From assembly GCA_028699365.1 (NCBI GenBank), contig JAQVUQ010000035.1, forward strand, positions 1 through 13,366: a stretch of 13,366 bases of DNA. Direction: 5' to 3'. Of this stretch, positions 6,523-12,966 are shown one piece after another. The notes beneath the pieces are model-generated. The model worked only from the letters and a program-made list of their open reading frames with translations, ran no database searches and was not told the DNA's origin. Position 1 is the stretch's first letter, and each line of letters starts with the position of its first letter. The translations under genes and the position numbers were made by a program. Source of the stretch: UBA5359 sp028699365 [NCBI: bacterium] (GTDB taxonomy: Bacteria; UBP13; UBA5359).

Positions 6523-8465
6523 GTAGCAGGGCGACCATTTTGGTTGTCGACGACGAGTTCGGTCCCAGGGAAGCCTTTCGTATGCTGTTTAAGGATTGCT
6601 ATAGAGTGATCACGGCAGGCAGCGGTAAGGAAGCGCTGAACATAATCGATTGTGAAGGAGATGGGATAGACCTTGTCCTTCTGGATATCCGTATGCCGGA
6701 GGATGACGGTATAACCGTTCTACAGAAGATAAAGAGTATAAATCCGGAGATAGAAGTGGCTATGGTAACCGCATATGCCTCGGTGGAGACGGCGCGTGAC
6801 GCTTTGAAATACGGGGCCATAGACTATCTGATAAAGCCGTTTGACCGTGCCGATGCAGAAGAGATAGTCCGGCGCGGTATCGCCCGGCGGTGTGAACAGC
6901 GTGACAGCAGAATTACTCTGCAGCGACTCCAGTTGGTCAACAGTGCGCTTCTCGGTAACGTTGAGCAGGCCTGTTATGAGGATATCCGTGCCGATGCCGT
7001 GATAACGACCGATATCGACGGCCTGGTAATCACGATGAATAAGGTGGCGGAGGAGCTTACAGGCTGGTCGCTTGAGGATGCTGCGGGCAGGGGGATCGAC
7101 GAAGTATTCAATATAGTCTCGGGGAAAACCGGCCGGCAGTGCCGGGATATCCCTGAAAAGATACGCAAAGCCGGATGCATAGTGGGCCTGACAAGCCTGA
7201 CCGTCCTTGTCTCAAAAGACGGAAGCAGGCGGACGATAGCCGATAGCGGAACAACAGTCTGTGGAAAAGACGGGACAATAATAGGCATTGTCATAGTGTT
7301 TCGGGATATAACCGAAAAGATGATAATGGAAGAGGAACTGGCCAAGGCCAGGAAACTGGAGTCGCTGGGTATTCTGGCCGGAGGGATAGCACACGATTTC
7401 AATAATATACTGATGGCCGTTCTAGGCAACATCTCATTGGCCAAAAGAGAGGTTATGACGGGCACGGATCTGTATATAAAGCTCTTCGAGGCAGAGAAAG
7501 CCGTCGTCAGGGCAAAGGAACTCACACAGCAGTTGCTGACGTTTTCCAAGGGCGGTACGCCTGTAAAGAATACGGCATCCGTAAAGGATCTTATCATGGA
7601 TTCCGCCGGCTTTGCCTTGCGAGGCTCAAACGTCAGTTGTGATTACGATATTTCCGAGGGACTCTGGCCGGTCGAAGTGGATGAGGGACAGATCAGCCAG
7701 GTTATAAGCAATCTGGTTATAAACGCCGATCAGGCTATGCCGGACGGGGGAACCATCAGGATATCCGCTGCCAATATATCTGTCGGTCCCAGTTGTATCG
7801 ATGGAAGCATCGTCGAGGGAAAATACGTGAAGATATCCGTTTCCGACAAGGGGATCGGTATGCCTGAGGACCATCTCTTACGAATATTCGATCCTTACTT
7901 TACCACCAAGGAAAGCGGCAGCGGTCTGGGCCTGTCCATAGTCTATTCCATCGTAAAAAGGCATGACGGACTTATCACTGTGGAGTCCAAACAGGGTAAG
8001 GGCACTACCTTTCATATATATCTGCCCGCATCGCAAAGAGAGCTGAAGGTCGAGGATAAACCGGCGGCGGAGTTTCTGGCGCTGGAGACCGGAAGAGTTC
8101 TGGTGATGGATGATGAACAGGCTGTGCGGGATGTAGTGGGAAGGATTCTGGAGCATCTGGGATGGGAAGTCGGATATGCGGAAGAGGGAACCCGGGCTAT
8201 CGAGGCGTATCAGGCGGCCATGGACTGCGGACGCCCGTTCGACGTCGTCATCATGGATCTCACCATTCCCGGCGGAATGGGCGGAAAAGAGGCTGTAGAG
8301 AGGCTCAGGGAAGTCCACCCGGACGTCATGGTAATAGTATCCAGCGGATATTCCAATGATCCGGTAATGGCTGACTATGAACAATACGGTTTCAACGGCG
8401 TGATAAACAAGCCTTACCGCATAGAAGAGATGATAGAGGTTCTTCACAAGGTAACTCATCAATAA
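6519..8465 (+). CDS. Hybrid histidine kinase REC-PAS-HisKA-HATPase-REC
   Basis: A soluble 648-aa hybrid kinase. The ATG at 6519 is preceded by the same GGGGGGAGAACC leader as the HD-GYP gene. The first receiver (residues 6-120) has D11/D12, D56 and YLIKPFD and is roughly 85% identical by eye to the receiver of the HD-GYP protein. A PAS domain (about 155-275) precedes a HisKA of the AHDFNN type with H292 in GGIAHDFNNIL. The HATPase_c domain is intact, with N-box VINADQAMPDGG near 397, G1 VSDKGIGMP and G2 GSGLGLSIV. A second, unrelated-looking receiver (about 525-645) has phospho-acceptor D580 in VIMDLTIPGG and NKPY. There is no HPt domain in this protein or elsewhere in the window, so the final phosphate acceptor is unclear. 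As last gene of the left operon it may be phosphorylated at its N-terminal receiver by the upstream kinases. There is no DNA-binding domain. Confidence 0.95.
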   Translation: MSSRATILVVDDEFGPREAFRMLFKDCYRVITAGSGKEALNIIDCEGDGIDLVLLDIRMPEDDGITVLQKIKSINPEIEVAMVTAYASVETARDALKYGAIDYLIKPFDRADAEEIVRRGIARRCEQRDSRITLQRLQLVNSALLGNVEQACYEDIRADAVITTDIDGLVITMNKVAEELTGWSLEDAAGRGIDEVFNIVSGKTGRQCRDIPEKIRKAGCIVGLTSLTVLVSKDGSRRTIADSGTTVCGKDGTIIGIVIVFRDITEKMIMEEELAKARKLESLGILAGGIAHDFNNILMAVLGNISLAKREVMTGTDLYIKLFEAEKAVVRAKELTQQLLTFSKGGTPVKNTASVKDLIMDSAGFALRGSNVSCDYDISEGLWPVEVDEGQISQVISNLVINADQAMPDGGTIRISAANISVGPSCIDGSIVEGKYVKISVSDKGIGMPEDHLLRIFDPYFTTKESGSGLGLSIVYSIVKRHDGLITVESKQGKGTTFHIYLPASQRELKVEDKPAAEFLALETGRVLVMDDEQAVRDVVGRILEHLGWEVGYAEEGTRAIEAYQAAMDCGRPFDVVIMDLTIPGGMGGKEAVERLREVHPDVMVIVSSGYSNDPVMADYEQYGFNGVINKPYRIEEMIEVLHKVTHQ

Positions 8466-8476
8466 CATTTTTGCTC

Positions 8477-8505
8477 TTGAAATTGTCCTTTGAATAATGG
8501 ATAAT
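8477..8505 (+). promoter_or_regulatory. Sigma-70-like promoter for the phosphofructokinase gene
   Basis: TTGAAA (8477-8482) and GATAAT (8500-8505) are separated by 17 nt, each one mismatch from the consensus hexamers. They lie in the AT-rich 63-nt gap after the hybrid-kinase stop and about 45 nt before the likely ATG. No hairpin terminator is visible in the gap, so read-through from the signalling operon is also possible. Confidence 0.6.
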
Positions 8506-8549
8506 ATCAACTGAATTCTTATGATAGTGTGGGGGAGGATTATTGTAGC

Positions 8550-10253
8550 ATGAACAGCAAATTATCCGCGCTTCAGGTGGCACGGGCCGAGTACAAGCCC
8601 AAGCTGCCGAAGCTTCTGAAGGACAACAGCTTTAAACTGGTATTTGAGGAAGCGGTTCTCGATACCGCATCGATAGATGATATACGCCGGCAGTTTCCTC
8701 ATTCGTTTGGAAAACCGCTGGCCAGATTTGTGTCCGGCGAGGGATCGCTCTCTAATGAGCCCGTCTCTGTCGGGGTTGTTCTTTCCGGAGGGCAGGCCCC
8801 CGGCGGCCACAATGTTATTGCAGGACTGCTGGATGCTCTTAAGGCCGCCAATGAGAACAGCCGGCTGATAGGCTTTCTGGGAGGACCTGCCGGAATAGTA
8901 AAAGGCAAATACACGGAGCTTACTCCCGAATTCGTGGCCGGGTACAGAAACACCGGCGGTTTCGATATTATCGGCAGCGGCCGTGACAAGGTGGAGAAAC
9001 CTGAAGATCTGGAGGCTTGCCGAAAGACCCTCGAGAGCCTCGGCGTCAAGAGCCTGGTCGTTATAGGCGGAGACGATTCCAATACCAATGCAGCGCTTAT
9101 GGCCGAGTATTTCACGGCCAACGGTTACGATATACAGGTAATAGGTGTTCCCAAAACGATTGACGGCGATATGAAGAACGAGCATATAGAGACCTCATTC
9201 GGATTTGACACTGCATCCAAAACCTTTGCCGAACTGGCAGGCAATATTTGTCGTGATTCCATGTCCGCCTGCAAATACTGGCATTTCATTCGCCTGATGG
9301 GACGTGCCGCCAGTCACATAACACTGGAGGTTGCCCTCCAGATACATCCCAACATAGCTATAATCTCCGAAGAGGTCGAGGCGTCGGGTATGACACTTCC
9401 GGATGTGGTCGACCAGATCGTCGAGGGCGTTTGCAAGCGTGCAGAGGCCGGTAAGAATTACGGCATAATCCTTATCCCGGAAGGCCTGCTGGAGTTCCTG
9501 GCGGATGTGAAGGAGCTTATCGCCGAGTTAGGGAAGATTCTGGATACCGATGAGGATTACATAAACACCCTGACCGATCCCTCGGACAGGAGGCAGCATA
9601 TCGATACCAGGCTGACCCCTGCTTCCGCCAAGGCTTACGGATCTCTTCCCGACGATATTCAGCAGGTGCTGCTGAGGCGGGATAAGCATGGCAATCTTAC
9701 CCTCTCCCAGATAGAGACCGAGAAGCTGCTGATAGATCTGGTGAACGATAGAATTCGGCTTATGCAGACAACCGGAGAATTCAAAGGGAAATTTGCGGCG
9801 CTCAATCATTTCTTCGGTTATGAAGGCCGTTGCGTCGCACCATCCAACTTTGATGCCGATTACACTTACACTCTGGGATATACTGCTGCTCTGCTGTTAA
9901 GAGCCGGATTGACCGGCTACACGGTTTCCGCCACCAATCTGGCCAAGCCTGCCGACGAGTGGGTTATGGGCGGCGTGCCCGTTGCATCCATGCTTACTAT
10001 GGAATTGCGTAAGGGAAAGATGAAACCAGTGATAAAGAAAGCCCTGGTGGATGTTGACGGTAACGCGTTTAAGTCGTTTGCTCAGGTCAGAGACAGGTGG
10101 CTGGTAGAAGACGATTACGTCTTTCCCGGCCCTATTCAGTATTTCGGGCCGTGTCCGGTTTGCGATGCCACCACCAAAACCTTGCAACTTGAATGTGGTG
10201 ACGGCTGGTGCAATGCCAATATATCCGTGAACGAAGCAGTGCCTGCCAAGTAA
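8550..10253 (+). CDS. pfp: Diphosphate--fructose-6-phosphate 1-phosphotransferase (PPi-PFK, long beta-type)
   Basis: Reversible phosphorylation of fructose 6-phosphate to fructose 1,6-bisphosphate using pyrophosphate, in cytosolic glycolysis/gluconeogenesis. The ATG at 8550 gives 567 aa and the usual N-terminus of this family (SALQVAR..YKPKLPK); a GTG at 8529 lies upstream of the GGGGGAGG ribosome site (8531-8538), so it is unlikely to be the start. Visible motifs: LSGGQAPGGHN (79-88) for phosphate binding; GGDDSN (173-178), whose Asp replaces the Gly of ATP-PFKs and marks PPi use; the catalytic loop PKTIDGD (201-207), whose Lys also marks PPi use and whose Asp is the base; and MGR (250-252) for substrate binding. 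Length fits the long plant/spirochaete/Chlamydia-type group rather than the short 320-420 aa enzymes. It has its own promoter and a terminator, so it is probably a separate unit adjacent to the signalling operon. Function is confident. Confidence 0.96.
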   Translation: MNSKLSALQVARAEYKPKLPKLLKDNSFKLVFEEAVLDTASIDDIRRQFPHSFGKPLARFVSGEGSLSNEPVSVGVVLSGGQAPGGHNVIAGLLDALKAANENSRLIGFLGGPAGIVKGKYTELTPEFVAGYRNTGGFDIIGSGRDKVEKPEDLEACRKTLESLGVKSLVVIGGDDSNTNAALMAEYFTANGYDIQVIGVPKTIDGDMKNEHIETSFGFDTASKTFAELAGNICRDSMSACKYWHFIRLMGRAASHITLEVALQIHPNIAIISEEVEASGMTLPDVVDQIVEGVCKRAEAGKNYGIILIPEGLLEFLADVKELIAELGKILDTDEDYINTLTDPSDRRQHIDTRLTPASAKAYGSLPDDIQQVLLRRDKHGNLTLSQIETEKLLIDLVNDRIRLMQTTGEFKGKFAALNHFFGYEGRCVAPSNFDADYTYTLGYTAALLLRAGLTGYTVSATNLAKPADEWVMGGVPVASMLTMELRKGKMKPVIKKALVDVDGNAFKSFAQVRDRWLVEDDYVFPGPIQYFGPCPVCDATTKTLQLECGDGWCNANISVNEAVPAK

Positions 10254-10282
10254 AAGGATAGTGGCAGTATCGATGGCATATG

Positions 10283-10316
10283 AAAGGAGGACGGTAGAGG
10301 GGTACCGTCCTCCTTT
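10283..10316. terminator. Intrinsic terminator between converging genes
   Basis: A perfect 14-bp inverted repeat, AAAGGAGGACGGTA (10283-10296) and its complement (10303-10316), flanks a 6-nt G-rich loop. The right arm ends in TTT followed by TCAG; read from the other strand the stem likewise ends in a short T run. It lies 29 nt after the phosphofructokinase stop and 5 nt beyond the end of the opposing Fe-S gene, so it probably serves both. Confidence 0.85.
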
Positions 10317-10321
10317 TCAGT

Positions 10322-11185
10322 TTAAGCTATATCCCCGCTGACCGTAATGGTGTATTCGCGGAGGATAACATTCTTTTCAGAACGTTTCAGCGCTTCCAGG
10401 ACGATCTTTTCCATGCCGAAACAACAGGGAACCTCCATATGCACTACGGTTACCGAGTGCACATCGTGCAGGCTAAATATATGGCTCAGTTTTTCAATAT
10501 ACTCCTCATTTGAGTTGTCCAGCTTAGGGCAGAAGATCAGCGCAACTTTATTCTTTAGAAAGCGCTGATGAAATGCGGCATAGGTAAAGGGAACACAGTC
10601 TGCTGCAACCAGAATATCCGCTCCATCGAAGTAAGATGCTGCCGGATTGACAAGGTGCAGTTGGACGGGCCATTGCCTCAACTCCGATACAGCCGGTTCC
10701 GTGGTACCGTTTACATCTGTCTTCCGGGCAGGGGAGAGGGTTACGGCTTTGGAACCGGGACAACCTCCTCCAGCGGCGGGCCCGTCCTCCGTAGTCGTGC
10801 CGCTGCAACTGCAGGAACCGCTGTCATCGTTGCTTTCCGTAATTGCTATGTCATGCTCCTTGAGATAGCTCAACGCTTGCTGCAGATATGCGTTCTCGCC
10901 ATGATCCCGAAGATGCTTGATATGTGCCTTGACGGTATTGATTCCGCCTTTGACTATATTATCCATAACCGCTCTCTCGTTGTAAGGTTCCGCTTCTCTT
11001 TCCTCAGTAGTAATTGCTCCCACGGGACACTCTCCCAGGCATGCGCCCAGACCGTCGCAGAAGAGATCGCTGACCAGCCTTGCTTTACCGTCGATCAGTT
11101 GAAGTGCGCCCTCCGGACAATTGGGCATACAGAGGCCACAGCCGTTGCAGAGCTTCTCATCGATTTTTATTATTTTTCGTTTCAC
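10322..11185 (-). CDS. Anaerobe-type 2x[4Fe-4S] ferredoxin-domain protein of unknown role
   Basis: An iron-sulfur protein of 287 aa from a GTG at 11185, chosen because GAGGTG (11192-11197, read on the minus strand) sits 6 nt upstream; an in-frame ATG at 11245 would add 20 residues with no good ribosome site. An N-terminal ferredoxin domain has C13, C16, C19 and C23 (CNGCGLCMPNCP) for one cluster. A second motif (C43, C49, C53 in CDGLGACLGECP) lacks the fourth Cys in its usual place. After a helical segment comes a Cys-rich, Gly-rich linker (CSCSG...GGGCPGS). The conserved C-terminal domain has AADCVPF, FCPKLDN and VPCCFGM, also Cys-bearing. I recognise this layout from strict anaerobes, where it is usually named only as a 4Fe-4S or ATP-binding protein; I see no Walker A motif. 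Probably a cytoplasmic electron carrier or cluster-bearing redox protein. Monocistronic here, in a convergent position to the phosphofructokinase gene. Confidence 0.9.
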   Translation of the reverse strand: MKRKIIKIDEKLCNGCGLCMPNCPEGALQLIDGKARLVSDLFCDGLGACLGECPVGAITTEEREAEPYNERAVMDNIVKGGINTVKAHIKHLRDHGENAYLQQALSYLKEHDIAITESNDDSGSCSCSGTTTEDGPAAGGGCPGSKAVTLSPARKTDVNGTTEPAVSELRQWPVQLHLVNPAASYFDGADILVAADCVPFTYAAFHQRFLKNKVALIFCPKLDNSNEEYIEKLSHIFSLHDVHSVTVVHMEVPCCFGMEKIVLEALKRSEKNVILREYTITVSGDIA

Positions 11186-11274
11186 TGATGTCACCTCTCT
11201 TTTTACAGAGCATACAATATCCCCGGCATTATGAATATGATCCAAGTCAATTTTGAAAAGTTTATCGAAAAATG

Positions 11275-11303
11275 TTTAGAAAAAGAAATAGGGGGTATAT
11301 AAT
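11275..11303 (+). promoter_or_regulatory. Promoter-like element ahead of a short + strand transcript
   Basis: TTTAGA (11275-11280), a 17-nt spacer, then a perfect TATAAT (11298-11303). There is no + strand gene downstream; the nearest + strand signal is a terminator starting 22 nt later. The -35 box matches only 4 of 6 consensus bases in AT-rich DNA, so this could be chance. Confidence 0.45.
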
Positions 11304-11307
11304 AAGT

Positions 11308-11355
11308 GCCTTCCCCCAAAGGTATGCCCGCTTGAAAGAGCGGGCTATTTTTTTT
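11308..11355 (+). ncRNA. Candidate tiny RNA (about 45-50 nt) ending in a strong terminator
   Basis: If the upstream TATAAT is used, transcription would begin near 11308-11310 and stop at the U tract ending at 11355. The 5' part, CCTTCCCCCAAAGG (11309-11322), can form a 4-bp hairpin exposing a run of Cs; the 3' part is the terminator hairpin. No open reading frame of note is present. The start is inferred from promoter geometry only, and the region could instead be a lone terminator guarding against antisense transcription. Confidence 0.3.
11326..11355 (+). terminator. Rho-independent terminator, + strand
   Basis: GCCCGCTT (11326-11333) pairs with GAGCGGGC (11338-11345), giving seven Watson-Crick pairs plus a T-G pair closing a GAAA tetraloop. 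It is followed by TA and eight Ts (11348-11355). The T tract defines it as a + strand terminator. It has no + strand protein gene to terminate: both flanking genes run on the minus strand. The minus-strand reading lacks a T tract. Confidence 0.85.
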
Positions 11356-11373
11356 GATATGTGAGCGGCCGGG

Positions 11374-11772
11374 CTAGAGGGATTCTATTCTCATGACGGT
11401 GGTTGAACTCATGGGAAGAGGATCGGGTATCACCGTATTTATTACCGGCATGATGAGATCCTGATTGTAATTGACACGAACGGTGATATAATCGCCGACA
11501 TGACGGGCGGCTTCGCTGGAAGGTGTGACGGTGATGGTTAAGTGGTTGGTATCAAATCCGGGCAAGCGATTCGTTACAAGCGTGGCGATATCGGCGTTGG
11601 TCCGGCCCGTTGCTCCGGCACGTGCACCCTCACGAGAGCTCAGCGTCAGAGACATATATGATTTCAATACCAGCGTGAACTGAAATACGCCCATCAGCAA
11701 TAATAGAAGTATCGGCAGAAGAAGCGCCAGTTCAAGTATTGACTGTCCGTTATTCCCTTTGTGAATTCTCAT
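11374..11772 (-). CDS. TadE-like pilus assembly/pseudopilin protein
   Basis: A 132-aa protein. The start at 11772 is preceded by GGGAG with 5-nt spacing on the minus strand; longer in-frame extensions to 11892 lack support and overlap the small upstream gene. The N-terminus is short and basic (MRIHKGNNGQS), then ILELALLLPILLLLLMGVFQF forms a single membrane helix with the Glu near its start that is typical of TadE/TadF and type IV-like pilins. It continues into SREGARAGATGR, another TadE hallmark. The remainder (about 60-132) is a small beta-rich extracytoplasmic domain. It would sit in the cytoplasmic membrane, possibly processed by a prepilin peptidase, and act in a Flp/Tad-type secretion or pilus machine. 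It is translated together with the overlapping small membrane protein. No TadA/B/C, Flp or RcpA gene is in the window. Confidence 0.88.
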   Translation of the reverse strand: MRIHKGNNGQSILELALLLPILLLLLMGVFQFTLVLKSYMSLTLSSREGARAGATGRTNADIATLVTNRLPGFDTNHLTITVTPSSEAARHVGDYITVRVNYNQDLIMPVINTVIPDPLPMSSTTVMRIESL

Positions 11773-11923
11773 TCGCACTCCCTGTGGCATCGATTCGCGT
11801 TTGCAGGGCATCGATCTGTTTTTGCATATCCAGCGCCCGTCTTTTTTGATAGAAATAGAGATAAGTGAAGCATGTAAGAAGATAAAGTTCAATAATATCG
11901 AGCCAGTTTACATCCATATTCAT
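11750..11923 (-). CDS. Small single-TM, coiled-coil protein overlapping the TadE-like gene
   Basis: A 57-aa product I do not recognise. The ATG at 11923 has AGGTG about 5 nt upstream on the minus strand; a TTG at 11938 and an ATG at 11917 are alternatives. Residues about 6-25 (NWLDIIELYLLTCFTYLYFY) are one membrane helix with acidic and aromatic residues. A basic QKRR cluster, then MQKQIDALQTRIDA with heptad-like spacing, suggests a short cytoplasmic coiled coil. The tail is polar (GSANENSQRE). Its last 23 nt overlap the TadE-like start in another frame, and a consensus promoter lies 41 nt upstream, so it is the first gene of that unit and probably coupled to it. Support is context, ribosome site and protein-like composition rather than homology. 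It may be a pilus-machine accessory or an unrelated membrane microprotein. Confidence 0.6.
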   Translation of the reverse strand: MNMDVNWLDIIELYLLTCFTYLYFYQKRRALDMQKQIDALQTRIDATGSANENSQRE

Positions 11924-11963
11924 CCCGGCACCTACCAACTATCGCTTATCAGTTCGTAATTGC

Positions 11964-11992
11964 ATTATAGCCCAAGGCGGCGGCTCAGGCAA
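11964..11992 (-). promoter_or_regulatory. Sigma-70 promoter for the small membrane protein/TadE unit
   Basis: On the minus strand, TTGCCT (11992-11987), a 17-nt spacer and a perfect TATAAT (11969-11964) lie 41 nt before the small gene's ATG. Together with the + strand promoter at 12050-12079 they form a divergent pair about 60 nt apart. Confidence 0.7.
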
Positions 11993-12049
11993 GGCTGCTG
12001 AAGAAATATATGGGGTAGAGTGTCCTGCTTAAACGCTAAATCCGTTTCC

Positions 12050-12079
12050 TTGCATACCCTGCTTCCCTGACAGTATAAT
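12050..12079 (+). promoter_or_regulatory. Sigma-70-like promoter for the LytTR regulator gene
   Basis: TTGCAT (12050-12055), an 18-nt spacer and a perfect TATAAT (12074-12079), giving a leader of roughly 80 nt. Downstream of the predicted start lie an imperfect palindrome GCCAAGCGCTTTGC (12097-12110) and a direct repeat ATTCTAT-T-ATTCTAT (12124-12138). Either could be an operator, but neither matches the LytTR consensus. Confidence 0.6.
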
Positions 12080-12168
12080 TAAATTGCAGGCAGACGGCCA
12101 AGCGCTTTGCATCACAAACAGATATTCTATTATTCTATCCATGTATTCAGAGAAGGGAGGTGGCAAGC

Positions 12169-12966
12169 TTGAAATTCAAATGTTTGATTGTCGACGATGA
12201 TGAAAGGTCATCCTGGTTATTGAAGACCATATTGGAGGAAATTGAAGATATAGAGGTTGCAGGCACAGCCTCTGACGGACAGAAAGCGTTGGAAATGGCA
12301 GAGGACGTGCAGCCGGATATAGTCTTTATGGATATTGTTATGCCCGGGATGAACGGTATGGATGCTTCCGTGAAATTGAAGAAGGGTAGACAATTGCCGC
12401 TGGTAGCTTTCGTATCCGGATACACAGAGTATATACCTTTAGGCTATGATTTTAACGGAGCAGATTATATCCTCAAGCCGTTTATCAAAGAGACCGTATT
12501 GCCCAAAGTCGAACGTCTGAAAGAAAGTGTACGGGTAATTAAGGAGAGTTCATTTGAATACATTTGCTCAGATATAGATCGATTGAGAGAGAATCTCAAA
12601 GCCTATTTGTCTGGCATCATCAGAATCCAAACTAAAGCAGAAAGCTTTAAAAATTTTCGCATCAGAGATATCATCTCTTTTTATAGCCGTGGAGGACATC
12701 TGTTTATGCGATATGGAAGCGATGAACCGCAGAGGGTCATGCCCACTATGAAGGATATGGCCGCTCAAATGGCCGGGTATTTTTTTGTCCAGGTTCATAG
12801 AGGGCATTTGATCAATATGCAACGTATAAGTGATATCGAGCATTATGGTAAAAAAGCATATCGTATCTATGTAGATGATGGATCGATTGTTCCTGTCGGC
12901 AGGAATTACATCAAAACGATAAGAGAGATAGAAGACCTTCGGCAAATCATCGAAAAAGGCCCTTAA
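12169..12966 (+). CDS. LytTR-family response regulator (REC-LytTR)
   Basis: A DNA-binding transcription factor controlled by phosphorylation. A TTG start at 12169 is preferred: GGAGG (12156-12160) lies 8 nt upstream. A GTG at 12160 overlaps that site and would add three residues. The product is 265 aa. The receiver (about 1-118) has IVDDDE, phospho-acceptor D55 in VFMDIVMPGMNG, VSGYTE and the conserved Lys in YILKPF. A linker of about 45 residues leads to a C-terminal LytTR domain (about 160-262), with RDIISFYSRGGH, the typical VHRGHLINMQRI segment and PVGRNYIKTI. LytTR proteins bind pairs of imperfect 9-bp direct repeats and usually control cell-surface or extracellular functions. No partner kinase of the LytS/AgrC type is adjacent. 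Divergent promoters shared with the TadE unit make that unit a plausible target. Confidence 0.94.
   Translation: MKFKCLIVDDDERSSWLLKTILEEIEDIEVAGTASDGQKALEMAEDVQPDIVFMDIVMPGMNGMDASVKLKKGRQLPLVAFVSGYTEYIPLGYDFNGADYILKPFIKETVLPKVERLKESVRVIKESSFEYICSDIDRLRENLKAYLSGIIRIQTKAESFKNFRIRDIISFYSRGGHLFMRYGSDEPQRVMPTMKDMAAQMAGYFFVQVHRGHLINMQRISDIEHYGKKAYRIYVDDGSIVPVGRNYIKTIREIEDLRQIIEKGP

Noticed and set aside
6974-7597. Minus-strand open frame of 207 codons opposite the hybrid kinase
   Set aside because: Antisense to the PAS-HisKA coding region, Ser/Ile-rich composition typical of shadow frames.
10568-11188. Plus-strand open frame of 206 codons opposite the Fe-S gene
   Set aside because: The minus strand holds a ferredoxin domain and family-specific cysteines; the plus product has no coherent domain.
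11222-11250. TTGACT on the minus strand upstream of the Fe-S gene as a -35 box
   Set aside because: No acceptable -10 at 16-18 nt (CATAAT is only 11 nt away, GATATT is 23 nt away), so a promoter could not be assigned with confidence.
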